Source: Streptococcus pneumoniae (GTDB taxonomy: Bacteria; Bacillota; Bacilli; Lactobacillales; Streptococcaceae). Taken from it: a DNA stretch of 64,000 bases. The stretch's first letter is position 1; each line of letters begins with the position of its first letter. Below are positions 55,239 through 63,905 of the stretch, in pieces. The stretch spans positions 248,001 to 312,000 of the forward strand of contig NZ_CRPU01000001.1 in the NCBI RefSeq assembly GCF_001096185.1, read 5' to 3'. Made by a program: the position numbers and the translations under genes. The notes below the pieces were generated by a model that was not told the DNA's origin, searched no databases, and saw only the letters and a program-made list of their open reading frames with translations.

Positions 55239-56501
55239 ATGTCACAAGCTATTTCCTTAAATCAATCAACCTGGACAAGTAAACTAAAAGCAATGGGACC
55301 TGGAATCCTAATGGCAACTGCCGCTGTTGGAGGTTCCCATATTGTATCCTCAACTCAAGCTGGCGGTTCTTACGGTTGGTCTCTACTTCTCTTGGTCATC
55401 TTAGCCAATGTCTTTAAATATCCATTTTTCCGTTTTGGTGCTGAATACACAGCTGATACTGGAAAGACTTTGGTTGAAGGTTATGCCGAAAAAGGAAAAC
55501 TCTATCTCTGGATTTTCTTTATCCTCAATGTCTTTTCGGCTATGGTCAACACGGCTGGTGTTGCCATTCTGTGCTCAGCTATCATCGCCAGTGCCTTCCC
55601 AATGATTGGACTTAGCATTACTCAGTGGTCCCTCATTCTCGTTGCAATTATTTGGGCTATGCTACTCTTTGGAGGCTACAAACTTTTAGACGGCATGGTC
55701 AAATGGATTATGTCTGCTTTGACCATTGCAACTGTTCTTGCAGTTATCATTGCGGCAGTCAAGCATCCCGAATACAGTTCTGATTTTGTCGAGAAGACAC
55801 CTTGGCAAATGGCAGCTCTCCCCTTCATCGTTTCCCTCTTAGGATGGATGCCAGCTCCTATTGAAATTTCAGCCATCAATTCACTTTGGTCAGTTGAAAA
55901 GAGAAAGACCGTCAACTTTAACACAGAAGACGCTCTGTTTGACTTTAACACTGGTTATATCGGAACAGCTATCCTAGCTGTGTTCTTTGTAGCACTGGGA
56001 GCATTGATTCAATATCCTACAGGGCAAGCAGTTGAAGCTGCTTCAGCCAAATACATCTCTCAATTCGTGGGCATGTATGCCTCTGTTCTTGGCGAATGGT
56101 CCCGTTACTTGATTACCTTTATTGCCTTCCTCTGTATCTTTGGAACAGTTATCACTGTTATCGATGGCTATTCTCGTGTTAATCAGGAATCTCTCCGACT
56201 TCTAATCAGTCAAAAAGAAGACAATCGTAAATCTTTGAACATCTGGATGACCATCACTGCTATCATCGGTATCATCATTATCAAGTTCTTCGCTGGTCAG
56301 GTTTCAACCATGCTCCGCTTTGCCATGATTGGCTCTTTCCTGACAACACCTTTCTTTGCTCTTTTGAATTACGCCTTGGTAACACGTGAAAACAAAAATC
56401 TTCCTTCTTGGCTCAAACACCTTGCCATTGCGGGATTGATTTTCCTCTTTGGCTTCGCCATCTTCTTTATCTACGCACTCGCAATCGGAAAAGCAGGTTA
56501 A
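55239..56501 (+). CDS. NRAMP-superfamily transporter without canonical metal motifs
   Basis: The 420-aa protein has eleven or so helices. It aligns with NRAMP transporters at GPGILMATAAVGGSHI, where the metal-binding DPGN of helix 1 is replaced by GGSH, and at helix 6 WMPAPIE, where MPH becomes MPA. Manganese/iron specificity is therefore doubtful. NRAMP relatives lacking these residues transport magnesium or other substrates. AAAGGAG precedes the ATG. Confidence 0.75.
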   Translation: MSQAISLNQSTWTSKLKAMGPGILMATAAVGGSHIVSSTQAGGSYGWSLLLLVILANVFKYPFFRFGAEYTADTGKTLVEGYAEKGKLYLWIFFILNVFSAMVNTAGVAILCSAIIASAFPMIGLSITQWSLILVAIIWAMLLFGGYKLLDGMVKWIMSALTIATVLAVIIAAVKHPEYSSDFVEKTPWQMAALPFIVSLLGWMPAPIEISAINSLWSVEKRKTVNFNTEDALFDFNTGYIGTAILAVFFVALGALIQYPTGQAVEAASAKYISQFVGMYASVLGEWSRYLITFIAFLCIFGTVITVIDGYSRVNQESLRLLISQKEDNRKSLNIWMTITAIIGIIIIKFFAGQVSTMLRFAMIGSFLTTPFFALLNYALVTRENKNLPSWLKHLAIAGLIFLFGFAIFFIYALAIGKAG

Positions 56502-56524
56502 CTGACAAGCGCGAGATGAAGATA

Positions 56525-56630
56525 ATACTCTTCGCAAATCAAATTCAAACCACGTCAACGTCGCCTTGCCGTACTCAAGTACAGCCTGCGGCTAGTTTCC
56601 TAGTTTGCTCTTTGATTTTCATTGAGTATA
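56525..56630 (+). repeat. Short BOX element (boxA joined to boxC, no boxB)
   Basis: Begins ATACTCTTCGCAAATC, contains AACCACGTCAACGTCGCCTTG (boxA), then runs through CAGCCTGCGGCTAGTTTCC to the boxC end TTTTCATTGAGTATA. About 106 bp, plus orientation, just after the NRAMP-like gene. Confidence 0.8.
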
Positions 56631-56672
56631 AGGTTTCATTTTAAGAGAAAATGCAGCAAATATTTCTATGAT

Positions 56673-56719
56673 AAAAAGCATAAGAACAAGGTTTTGAATA
56701 CCTGAACTTATGCTTTTTT
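56673..56719 (+). terminator. Terminator downstream of the BOX element
   Basis: AAAAAGCATAAG pairs with CTTATGCTTTTTT, with an inner AGGT/ACCT extension. It probably ends the NRAMP-like transcript. Confidence 0.8.
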
Positions 56720-56786
56720 ACGTTCTCAAAGACTGTTTATACTCAAAAAAACAGTTGAAAAATCTCAAGTGCCTCTTATACTGACT

Positions 56787-57257
56787 TTAATTTTCCTTTT
56801 CCAACTCATACAAATCTGCGATAATAGCTGCGACACGTTTGATATCTTCCAGCATGCCTCGCATTTCAAAGTCAGCCAAGACAGGGAAACCAAAACGTTG
56901 ACTGTATTGCTTGGCTGTCAGGCAGTATTGGTTATTAAAGTTACGATTCCCTGAACCAACCACACCAAAACACTTACTAGCATTGTCACCATAGGCGATA
57001 AAATCCCCAACAGGTGTTGTCAAAATCTCGACATCTCCGTTATCCACACCATTCCCACCTTCTAGGTAGGTCGGCAAAAAAGCAACATAGGGATGGTCCA
57101 TTTCATAGAAATCGTGACCTTCCTTAACCAAATCCTTGATATGAATCTTTTGGACTTCAATCCCCTCGTACTGGGACAAGAGATGGTCTTTCAAGCGCGT
57201 CACAAAACTTTCAGTGTTGCCGCTTAGACTGATATAAACTAAAGAAATTGTCTTCAT
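56787..57257 (-). CDS. NrdI-like flavodoxin
   Basis: The 156-aa protein begins MKTISLVYISLSGNTESFV, the flavin-phosphate loop of NrdI, and has GDFIAYGDNASKCFGVVGSGNRNFNNQYC. NrdI supplies superoxide to assemble the Mn cofactor of class Ib ribonucleotide reductase. Start at 57257 with GGAGG upstream; the longer frame to 57389 crosses a terminator. It is not adjacent to nrdE/nrdF here. Confidence 0.85.
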   Translation of the reverse strand: MKTISLVYISLSGNTESFVTRLKDHLLSQYEGIEVQKIHIKDLVKEGHDFYEMDHPYVAFLPTYLEGGNGVDNGDVEILTTPVGDFIAYGDNASKCFGVVGSGNRNFNNQYCLTAKQYSQRFGFPVLADFEMRGMLEDIKRVAAIIADLYELEKEN

Positions 57258-57286
57258 ATGTACCTCCATGATTTTATTTTTTATCG

Positions 57287-57326
57287 AAAAAGAACTACCA
57301 AGATTGTATCTTGATAGTTCTTTTTT
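57287..57326. terminator. Terminator between the membrane protein and the NrdI-like gene
   Basis: AAAAAGAACTA pairs with TAGTTCTTTTTT, with an inner CAAGAT/ATCTTG stem. T runs are on both strands. Confidence 0.8.
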
Positions 57327-57334
57327 GTCAATAC

Positions 57335-57868
57335 TTAAGCAACTTCTTCTGTTTCTGCTTCTTCTGCCAAGGCTTTCTGCTGACGCCACATCTTATAGAA
57401 GACAAGGGCTAGGAAGAGAACATTGATGACGATATAGAAAATGCTGACAGCTTTTGAACCAATACTCATTGTCAAACGCATGCTCTCATCTTGAACCAAC
57501 TGCACAGCGTCCTGTAAACCAACATAGCCATAAATCGAACCGATAATAGCTAACAAAACATAGCCAACGTAAGTATAGTTTGCATATTGCAAATTCTTAC
57601 GAATAAGGAAGACAATCGCTACGACCACTAAAATAGCAGATAGCACAATCAAGGCCATATTAAAAATAGAATGATACGCTTCTGCTACTCCATAGTTGTA
57701 ATTAAACTGGTCTTCTAATTGCTGAGCACTGACCCCTGCAACTTGTTTCTGAGCGGCACGAAGAGCTTCTTTGCTAGGTAAGGGACTCAACATTCCAAAC
57801 AGAGACATAGCTGAAATAAGGGCAGACAAGATTAGCAAGACCCATAGATAAATCGGTTTCTTTTTCAT
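57335..57868 (-). CDS. Four-helix membrane protein, unknown function
   Basis: The 177-aa protein has membrane helices near residues 8-25, 70-92, 100-120 and 135-158, an extracellular segment between the first two, and an acidic C-terminal tail (EEAETEEVA). I do not recognise a family. It lies downstream of the two-component regulator in the same direction, 60 bp away. Confidence 0.65.
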   Translation of the reverse strand: MKKKPIYLWVLLILSALISAMSLFGMLSPLPSKEALRAAQKQVAGVSAQQLEDQFNYNYGVAEAYHSIFNMALIVLSAILVVVAIVFLIRKNLQYANYTYVGYVLLAIIGSIYGYVGLQDAVQLVQDESMRLTMSIGSKAVSIFYIVINVLFLALVFYKMWRQQKALAEEAETEEVA

Positions 57869-57928
57869 GATAGAACCTCCTAATAATATTATTCATATTA
57901 TAGCACATTTTGTAAAGGAATACAAATC

Positions 57929-59215
57929 TTATAGTATCGTTTCTACCTGTTTTCGGTAGGCTTTTGGCGATTTTCCGCACAATTTTCGGAAAACTTTATA
58001 GAAATATCCAAGGTTACTGTAACCAACAGCATAACAAATATCTTCGATACTGTCACTAGTCGAAAGCAAGAGCTGCTGGGCAGCCTTAATACGTTGTTTG
58101 TTTAGTAACTCTGCAAAGGTCGAATCGGTTTCTTGCTTAATCAACTGCCCTAGATAGACAGGATTGATAAAGAGGGCCTTACTGATATCCTTGAGGGAAA
58201 GCTCTTTTTGGTAATCACGACCAATGACTTCCAGCACACTGACCACATTTTCATTCATACGGTATTGACCGAAAAAGCTGGTCAGAGTTTCCTTGATATA
58301 AGAAACCAATTCATCGAAGGATTGAATAGCATGAATGGTTTTGACAATGTCCGTCATATCATCAGCTTTGAGATGTTCAAACAAGTGGAAAACATCCATG
58401 ACAAACTGGATAAAAAGCTGTTTAGTAATCGGAACACGCGGTGTATTTTCAAGAACTACCTTCTCCAAAAGATTCAACTCTTCCACGATTTGATTGAGAT
58501 TCCCCTGAATGATAACCCTATAAATCGGTTCGTAGTAGGCAAAGAGACTCTCAGACTGTTTTAGATTTACAGAACCGTAAAAGAGGGCTTTCTCAGCATT
58601 CAGCTTCCAGCGTTCAAAGTGTTTTTGATAGGGAGCTTCAAAGGGAATAACGACTAAACCATCTAGGGGTTGATCAGAAATAAAAATCTGCCAGTCTTGA
58701 CCCAAGACATAGTAGGGAATGGTGAAGGAGCCTTGTTTCTCCTTGGATAGACCTATCCACCAATTCTCCTTACCTCCTAAATAACTAACAAACCCAGCCT
58801 CGTCTAAATCTTGAGGGAGGGTCTGACTTTTCTTTCCTCTCTCGCCGAGCTGACCTGCAATCTTCTCCAGCAGATTTCCCAACTCTACCTTATCAACAGG
58901 CTTAACCAGATAGTCCACCACACTAAGATTCATAGCTCTTTTTACATAATCAAACTCCTGATAACCTGAGAGCAGGATATAGGCAGCAGCTGGTAAGATT
59001 TCTTTCATCTCCCGAATCATATCAAGCCCTGTTTTGTCGGGCATATTGACATCTGAAATGATGACATCGACGGGATTTTCCTGCACATATTCTAGGGCTT
59101 CATCGGCATGACTGGCTGTTGCGACGACCTCCATATCCCACTTATCAAAGGGAATCAAACGTTTCAGACCTTCTGTCACCATGTACTCATCATCTACTAA
59201 TAATACTTTATACAT
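57929..59215 (-). CDS. YesN-type response regulator (TCS07-like)
   Basis: The 428-aa protein has a receiver domain (Asp55 in SDVNMPD), a long central region (about 130-320), and an AraC helix-turn-helix domain at the C terminus (ISKALFINPVYLGQLIKQ; CYAVGYSNLGYFYKVFRKLCG). It corresponds by position to pneumococcal TCS07, a system linked in the literature to host N-glycan use. It begins 11 bp after the kinase. Confidence 0.9.
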   Translation of the reverse strand: MYKVLLVDDEYMVTEGLKRLIPFDKWDMEVVATASHADEALEYVQENPVDVIISDVNMPDKTGLDMIREMKEILPAAAYILLSGYQEFDYVKRAMNLSVVDYLVKPVDKVELGNLLEKIAGQLGERGKKSQTLPQDLDEAGFVSYLGGKENWWIGLSKEKQGSFTIPYYVLGQDWQIFISDQPLDGLVVIPFEAPYQKHFERWKLNAEKALFYGSVNLKQSESLFAYYEPIYRVIIQGNLNQIVEELNLLEKVVLENTPRVPITKQLFIQFVMDVFHLFEHLKADDMTDIVKTIHAIQSFDELVSYIKETLTSFFGQYRMNENVVSVLEVIGRDYQKELSLKDISKALFINPVYLGQLIKQETDSTFAELLNKQRIKAAQQLLLSTSDSIEDICYAVGYSNLGYFYKVFRKLCGKSPKAYRKQVETIL

Positions 59216-59226
59216 TTTCTCCCTTT

Positions 59227-60873
59227 CTACTCATCTTGAATTGTAATACGATACTGAACACCGGCTTGCTCTGCAGACTCTATAGTAATGGCATAACGGT
59301 CTCCAAAATAGAGCACAAAACGCTCATGTACATTGGCAATCCCGATAGACTGTCTTTGATCACTGTAGTTGGCTTGGTGTTCAAAATATCTCTGACTTAA
59401 TTTTTCTCGGATATTTGCCAACTTTTCAGCCGACATTCCTCTACCATTATCGACCACCAAAATTTCCACAAAACCATCCTGTTTAAGAGCCTTGATGCTA
59501 ATCACATTATCTGTCCGTCTATGGTCAACACCATGCGCGAAATAGTTTTCTACCAGTGGTTGCAAGGTAAACTTAGGAATCTTCATATTCTCTAACTCTG
59601 GATCTATCTTGAAACCATAGGCAATGGACTTGGGATAGCGAACCATGCAGAGATAACTATATTTACGGCAAAATTCTAATTCCTGCTTGAGAAGAGTTTC
59701 TCTTTCGTCAGAAATATTGTTACGCAAGAGACTACTGAATTCATAAATGATATCTGCTAACTCGTCTTGACTCTGCATAACTGCATACATACGCAAAAAC
59801 TCCAGCGTATTATACATAAAATGAGGATTGATTTGCGCCTGTAAGGCTCGCATATTGGCATCTTTTTGACTGAGCTCTAACTGGTAAATATCATGGATGT
59901 TCTTTTCCAATCGATCCAACATATCATTGGTCGTCTCCGCGATTAAGAGCAATTCCTGATCCTTTTCAAGTGTGTCAATGCGAAGACCTTCTTGTCCTTG
60001 GGCAATAGCCTGAATGGAATCCACCAAATCCACTACCTGCTTTTGGTAGTTAGCAAAGGTCTGCCTCAAAGTCAGATAAAGAATGACAATAAAGAGAAGG
60101 CTCAAGCTCACAATCAAAGCAGAGCTAGTCACTGTTCCTTGTAAAACAAAGTTTTTGGGAACTGCCACCTGAACCTGATAACCATGAGAAGTTAAGCCAA
60201 CAAGCCAATTTTCACTCTCCTTATCAACTGTTTCACCAATATGAAAAATCTCCGTATCAAAAGGTGAGGTCACTGTTACTGCCATCGGAGTATGACCTCT
60301 AGTATTATCAATGGCATGGTATAAAACAGCAGGATCCAAGGAGATGTAAATCACTCCTAAATCTTGATCTGACACTGGATCTGACACCGGAATGGCAAAA
60401 CTATTTCCTGCTGGTTTGAAATCCTCAGCCCTGATTTTTTCTCCGCTACGTTTGTCTTTCGTAGAAACATAGACTTCCTTGTAATCTTGAAAAGCAATGG
60501 CCACTCCTGTTACAAAATCATTTCGAACATAGAGGTCATCAACATTTTCATGCAGAGAGACTGATACATAAGGCGAAGCTTTCCGCTCTAATTGCCAGTA
60601 AAAATAGTCTGGCATGCTAAGGCTAAAGTATTTATAGATTCCCTCAATACGAGCTTGATTTTCAACTAAAGCCTGAGCTATCTGAGTTGACTCTCTATGG
60701 TAATATTCAATTTCACTCACTGTTCTAGCAGTTACACGCTGGGCTACTCTCTGGGCTTCCTTTTCCCGTGAATCCCAGTCAGCGTAAGAGAGTAAGATTG
60801 CAAAACTCGCAATAATAATAATCATAACTGAACTGTAGGTTCGCAGAAGCGTATGTAGCCAAAACTGCTTCAT
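59227..60873 (-). CDS. YesM-type sensor histidine kinase (TCS07-like)
   Basis: The kinase has two membrane helices (near residues 15-35 and 258-280) around a ~220-residue extracellular sensor, then HAMP, the His box QAQINPHFMYNTLEFL and ATP motifs LVENYFAHG and DNGRGM. The start is uncertain: MKQFWLHT at 60873 (548 aa, directly after the upstream stop) or MKNWRQS at 60897, which overlaps the upstream gene. Sensor kinase for the adjacent regulator; carbohydrate sensing is inferred from family. Confidence 0.88.
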   Translation of the reverse strand: MKQFWLHTLLRTYSSVMIIIIASFAILLSYADWDSREKEAQRVAQRVTARTVSEIEYYHRESTQIAQALVENQARIEGIYKYFSLSMPDYFYWQLERKASPYVSVSLHENVDDLYVRNDFVTGVAIAFQDYKEVYVSTKDKRSGEKIRAEDFKPAGNSFAIPVSDPVSDQDLGVIYISLDPAVLYHAIDNTRGHTPMAVTVTSPFDTEIFHIGETVDKESENWLVGLTSHGYQVQVAVPKNFVLQGTVTSSALIVSLSLLFIVILYLTLRQTFANYQKQVVDLVDSIQAIAQGQEGLRIDTLEKDQELLLIAETTNDMLDRLEKNIHDIYQLELSQKDANMRALQAQINPHFMYNTLEFLRMYAVMQSQDELADIIYEFSSLLRNNISDERETLLKQELEFCRKYSYLCMVRYPKSIAYGFKIDPELENMKIPKFTLQPLVENYFAHGVDHRRTDNVISIKALKQDGFVEILVVDNGRGMSAEKLANIREKLSQRYFEHQANYSDQRQSIGIANVHERFVLYFGDRYAITIESAEQAGVQYRITIQDE

Positions 60874-60874
60874 C

Positions 60875-61489
60875 CTACTTTGTCGCCAATTTTTCATGGA
60901 TACTTTCATAGACCGGTTCCAACATATCACTGATAAAGAAATGCCACATCCCAATTCCTACAAAGAAAAGAAGAGCAGGCATATAGTAACCAATTGCCAC
61001 AAGTAGCACAGTTCCAAGAAGAACCTTGGCTACAGCTGCTAGACTCATAAAGATGCCAATCAAGGATAGTTTGAGACTATTTCGATAAGACAAGTCAAAA
61101 TAAACTTGTAATTTCAAAGATACTGTATAAGCCAAAAACAGCAGGGCAACTACTAGAACATTTAAAAAGGTCGCAATCAAATGAACAATAGTCTGATGAG
61201 GCAATTGCACCAAGAGATACAGGCCATATACCAAAACTAGATCCACTCCTAAAAAGCTATAGAAAATCAGATTGCTTGAGACGAAATTTTGCTTATAAAG
61301 AGACCACGCCTCCTTCAAACTGTATTCCCGAAAGCTATAACCATGTTCTGCATACAGGCTCATCAAGGTAGCACTAGCCGGCGCTAGACCAAGGATAATT
61401 CCTCCTGCCAATGTTAATAGCCAAAAGAAGGCTGTCGCAATCATCCCTAAAAAGAAACGATTAAAGACAAAGTCTAAAAATCTCCCCAT
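60875..61489 (-). CDS. YesL-like membrane protein (DUF624)
   Basis: The 204-aa protein with five or six membrane helices belongs to the DUF624/YesL family (GRFLDFVFNRFFLGMIATAFFWL start). YesL genes accompany YesMN systems and sugar ABC transporters in Firmicutes. First gene of the three-gene operon; its stop adjoins the kinase start. Confidence 0.85.
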   Translation of the reverse strand: MGRFLDFVFNRFFLGMIATAFFWLLTLAGGIILGLAPASATLMSLYAEHGYSFREYSLKEAWSLYKQNFVSSNLIFYSFLGVDLVLVYGLYLLVQLPHQTIVHLIATFLNVLVVALLFLAYTVSLKLQVYFDLSYRNSLKLSLIGIFMSLAAVAKVLLGTVLLVAIGYYMPALLFFVGIGMWHFFISDMLEPVYESIHEKLATK

Positions 61490-61518
61490 GATATCCCCCT
61501 AAAAATAACTATGAAACC

Positions 61519-61544
61519 ATTATATCATATTTCAAGCGTTTTCA
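61519..61544 (-). promoter_or_regulatory. Promoter with overlapping cre-like site for the YesL-YesM-YesN operon
   Basis: TGATATAAT extended -10 on the minus strand (TATAAT at 61519-61524) lies just downstream of TGAAAACGCTTGAA (61531-61544), which matches the cre consensus at 13 of 14 positions. CcpA binding there would repress the sensory operon during growth on preferred sugars. Confidence 0.55.
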
Positions 61545-61623
61545 AAAACTTCTAGTATCCATTTACAATCCCATCAAACAGTGGTACAATGAGAATTGTG
61601 AAAAAATGATCAGGAGACAATTC

Positions 61624-62193
61624 ATGAAGAAATCTATCTTAACTACACTGCTTTTTGCAGTTCTTTACTTCCTCTGCATGGGGATTGGTGTCCTTTTGGG
61701 CAATCTCTTTGACCAAACTGGAAATATGTTTTATGCGCCTGCCTTTACTGCCCTTGTAGGTGGCAGCGTCTATATGATCCTAGTCGCAAAAGTTCCGCGA
61801 TTTGGAGCCATTACCACTATCGGCCTTGTCATGGCTCTCTTTTTCTTGGGATCTAAACACGGTGCTGGTGCCTTTCTTCCTGGAATTATTTGTGGTCTGC
61901 TAGCAGATGCAGTAGCTAACCTAGGAAAATACAAGGACCAAACAAAGAACTTCCTTTCTTTCATTATTTTTGCCTTTAGCTCAACTGGCCCAATTTTACT
62001 TATGTGGATTGCGCCCAAAGCCTATATGGCTACTCTTCTAGCAAGAGGAAAATCACAAGAGTATATCGACCGTATCATGGTTGCGCCAAATCCTGGAACC
62101 ATCCTTTTATTTATCGCAAGTGTTGTCATCGGAGCCCTAGTGGGTGCCTTGATTGGACAAGCCTTGAGTAAAAAATTGGCACAGAAAATCTGA
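61624..62193 (+). CDS. ECF transporter S component, Trep_Strep family
   Basis: The 189-aa membrane protein with five to six helices resembles the Trep_Strep (PF09605) S components of energy-coupling-factor transporters, which bind a vitamin-like substrate. Start at 61624 (MKKSILTT) with AGGAGA upstream. The partner ECF ATPases and T protein are not in the window; the substrate is unknown. Confidence 0.75.
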   Translation: MKKSILTTLLFAVLYFLCMGIGVLLGNLFDQTGNMFYAPAFTALVGGSVYMILVAKVPRFGAITTIGLVMALFFLGSKHGAGAFLPGIICGLLADAVANLGKYKDQTKNFLSFIIFAFSSTGPILLMWIAPKAYMATLLARGKSQEYIDRIMVAPNPGTILLFIASVVIGALVGALIGQALSKKLAQKI

Positions 62194-62199
62194 TTACTA

Positions 62200-62223
62200 A
62201 AAAAGAGCCACACGGCTCTTTTT
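62200..62223. terminator. Bidirectional terminator between the ECF gene and the metI remnant
   Basis: AAAAAGAGCC pairs perfectly with GGCTCTTTTT around ACAC. Confidence 0.9.
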
Positions 62224-62232
62224 ATTTATGAC

Positions 62233-62472
62233 TCAAGACTTAGTCAAGAAGTCTCCCAAGAATTGGATTGCAAAGATAATCAAAATGATAATGATGGTTG
62301 CCAAGATAGTCACATCGTGATTGTAGCGGTTAAATCCATAAGCGATGGCTACGTTACCAATACCGCCAGCTCCAACCGCTCCGGCCATGGCTGTTTCCCC
62401 AACAAGTGAAATCAAGGTCACAGTCGTCACACGGATCAAATCTGGAAGACCTTCTAGTAAGCCTGATCTTCC
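62233..62472 (-). pseudogene. metI: 3' remnant of the methionine ABC permease gene metI
   Basis: The minus-strand frame reads LLEGLPDLIRVTTVTLISLV and on through GETAMAGAVGAGGIGNVAIAYG, the C-terminal EAA-loop-proximal part of MetI-type permeases, ending at a TGA at 62233. About the first 150 residues are missing; upstream the homology stops near 62470 and the frame soon meets a stop at 62509. No start codon or ribosome site is present. The rest of the met locus (metN, metQ) is absent from the window. Confidence 0.8.
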
Positions 62473-62476
62473 TATG

Positions 62477-63721
62477 TTAAAATTTTTTACCTGAAAAACT
62501 TCTTTTTTCTAGTGATAAAATCAACCCTATCACACTCACTACCAAAAACACCCACCAACAAAGCCTGATATCTTGCAAAGCTAAGAAGGAAAATACAGAC
62601 ATCCCCAAGGGTAATGTTAGGGAAAAAATCATACTCAAAAGATTATTACTTCGAGCTAATACATCCGCACTCAAATTAGACAGTAACAGAGTATCTAATT
62701 TAGGCATTGATTTCGACATCAAATACATGACAAAGGCTAAGCAAACAACACCTACTAGAGGAGAAAAATCTAAAATATTAGCAGTAGCAAGTAATACAAA
62801 CAGAATTGCATTGAGCGATAGCAAACTTGAAAACGACAATTTTCCAAAATAATCATGGGGAGTTAGGCTACCAAGAATAGCTCCTCCCAAGCTGACACAT
62901 TCAATTAAAAATAGGGCTTGAGCATAGCTGAGATGATAGATAGTATGGTCTAATAAGTAAAAGTGATAAATACCTCCAACAGCTCCTCCCAAAGTATTCA
63001 TTACCAAAATGACAAGGATTATTTTAAACAAAGATTTACTTTCTCTTTGCCTAAAGATATCATCCATGTCCGCATAGATTGCCTTAACTTGTTGAAGTAA
63101 ACTAATCGACTCATTCTCTACCGTTACAGACAAATACGTCAATTCTCTTCTATTTTTGAACAAAATAAGAGAAGATAGTAAAAAGAAGCCAGCATTCACA
63201 ATTGCAACAAAAGAAAAATTTTGATTGCTGGTTGTGAGTAGCCACACTCCTAAGGCTTGACCTCCTAGATTTGATAAATAGGAAACAAACTGAGTAAAGG
63301 AATAAGCTTCATAGAGCTTATCTTCCGAAATATTATGCTGGATAATCGGCATACGAAGGCCTGCTGTATAATCTGATAAAATATCCGAACAGATATTAAC
63401 CATACAGATAAAAGCAAACGTTACGAAGTTCTGATCATGAATCACACTAGCAATCAAAAGAAATAGGAGACTTTGTACACAACCAACCCAGATAATTGTC
63501 CCTGCTTTATTCCGAGTATGATCCGCCTTAATCCCAACATAAAAAGTAAATAGGAAAGGTAAAATCGTAATCATATTCGCCATAAATACAGCTATATTTT
63601 TAAAGGGTAGACTCGCAGCATAAACGATAAATACCAGATTATAAATATAAGCTCCACTTGAGCTCAAAAACCTTGATAAGGTCAGTATTCTAAATAAATG
63701 ATGTTTTAAGAATAGTTTCAT
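62477..63721 (-). CDS. MFS transporter
   Basis: The 414-aa protein has about twelve hydrophobic helices and the MFS motif A equivalent GIKADHTRNKAG between helices 2 and 3. AAAGG precedes the ATG. Substrate unknown; efflux of a drug or peptide is possible but not shown. It abuts the metI remnant (its stop is only a few bases from the end of metI homology), so it sits on transferred or rearranged DNA. Confidence 0.8.
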   Translation of the reverse strand: MKLFLKHHLFRILTLSRFLSSSGAYIYNLVFIVYAASLPFKNIAVFMANMITILPFLFTFYVGIKADHTRNKAGTIIWVGCVQSLLFLLIASVIHDQNFVTFAFICMVNICSDILSDYTAGLRMPIIQHNISEDKLYEAYSFTQFVSYLSNLGGQALGVWLLTTSNQNFSFVAIVNAGFFLLSSLILFKNRRELTYLSVTVENESISLLQQVKAIYADMDDIFRQRESKSLFKIILVILVMNTLGGAVGGIYHFYLLDHTIYHLSYAQALFLIECVSLGGAILGSLTPHDYFGKLSFSSLLSLNAILFVLLATANILDFSPLVGVVCLAFVMYLMSKSMPKLDTLLLSNLSADVLARSNNLLSMIFSLTLPLGMSVFSFLALQDIRLCWWVFLVVSVIGLILSLEKRSFSGKKF

Positions 63722-63771
63722 AACAGGCCTTTCTCACATTTCAAAGAGTATTCTATTGAAATCAGTCTAAC

Positions 63772-63798
63772 AAAAAAAGCGGGAGTCCCCACTTTTTT
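63772..63798. terminator. Terminator between the right-edge gene and the MFS gene
   Basis: AAAAAAAGCGGG pairs with CCCCACTTTTTT around a short loop. It lies on the upstream side of the MFS gene and would end the right-edge gene. Confidence 0.7.
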
Positions 63799-63905
63799 GT
63801 AATATATTTTTTCTGAAAATAGGAACTCTAGCTCCTAGATACTGCTATTTATCACTCCATCTACAAATCCATTTATTTTTCATCAGTCGATGTAACGAGA
63901 ATATA

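Noticed and set aside
57335-57389. Long N-terminal extension of the NrdI-like protein (to 57389)
   Set aside because: The extension runs through a terminator and overlaps the previous gene; a GGAGG-preceded ATG at 57257 gives the family length.
62233-62439. A complete 68-aa membrane protein starting at TTG 62439
   Set aside because: The sequence is the end of MetI, homology extends upstream of the TTG, and no ribosome site is present; it is a truncated remnant.
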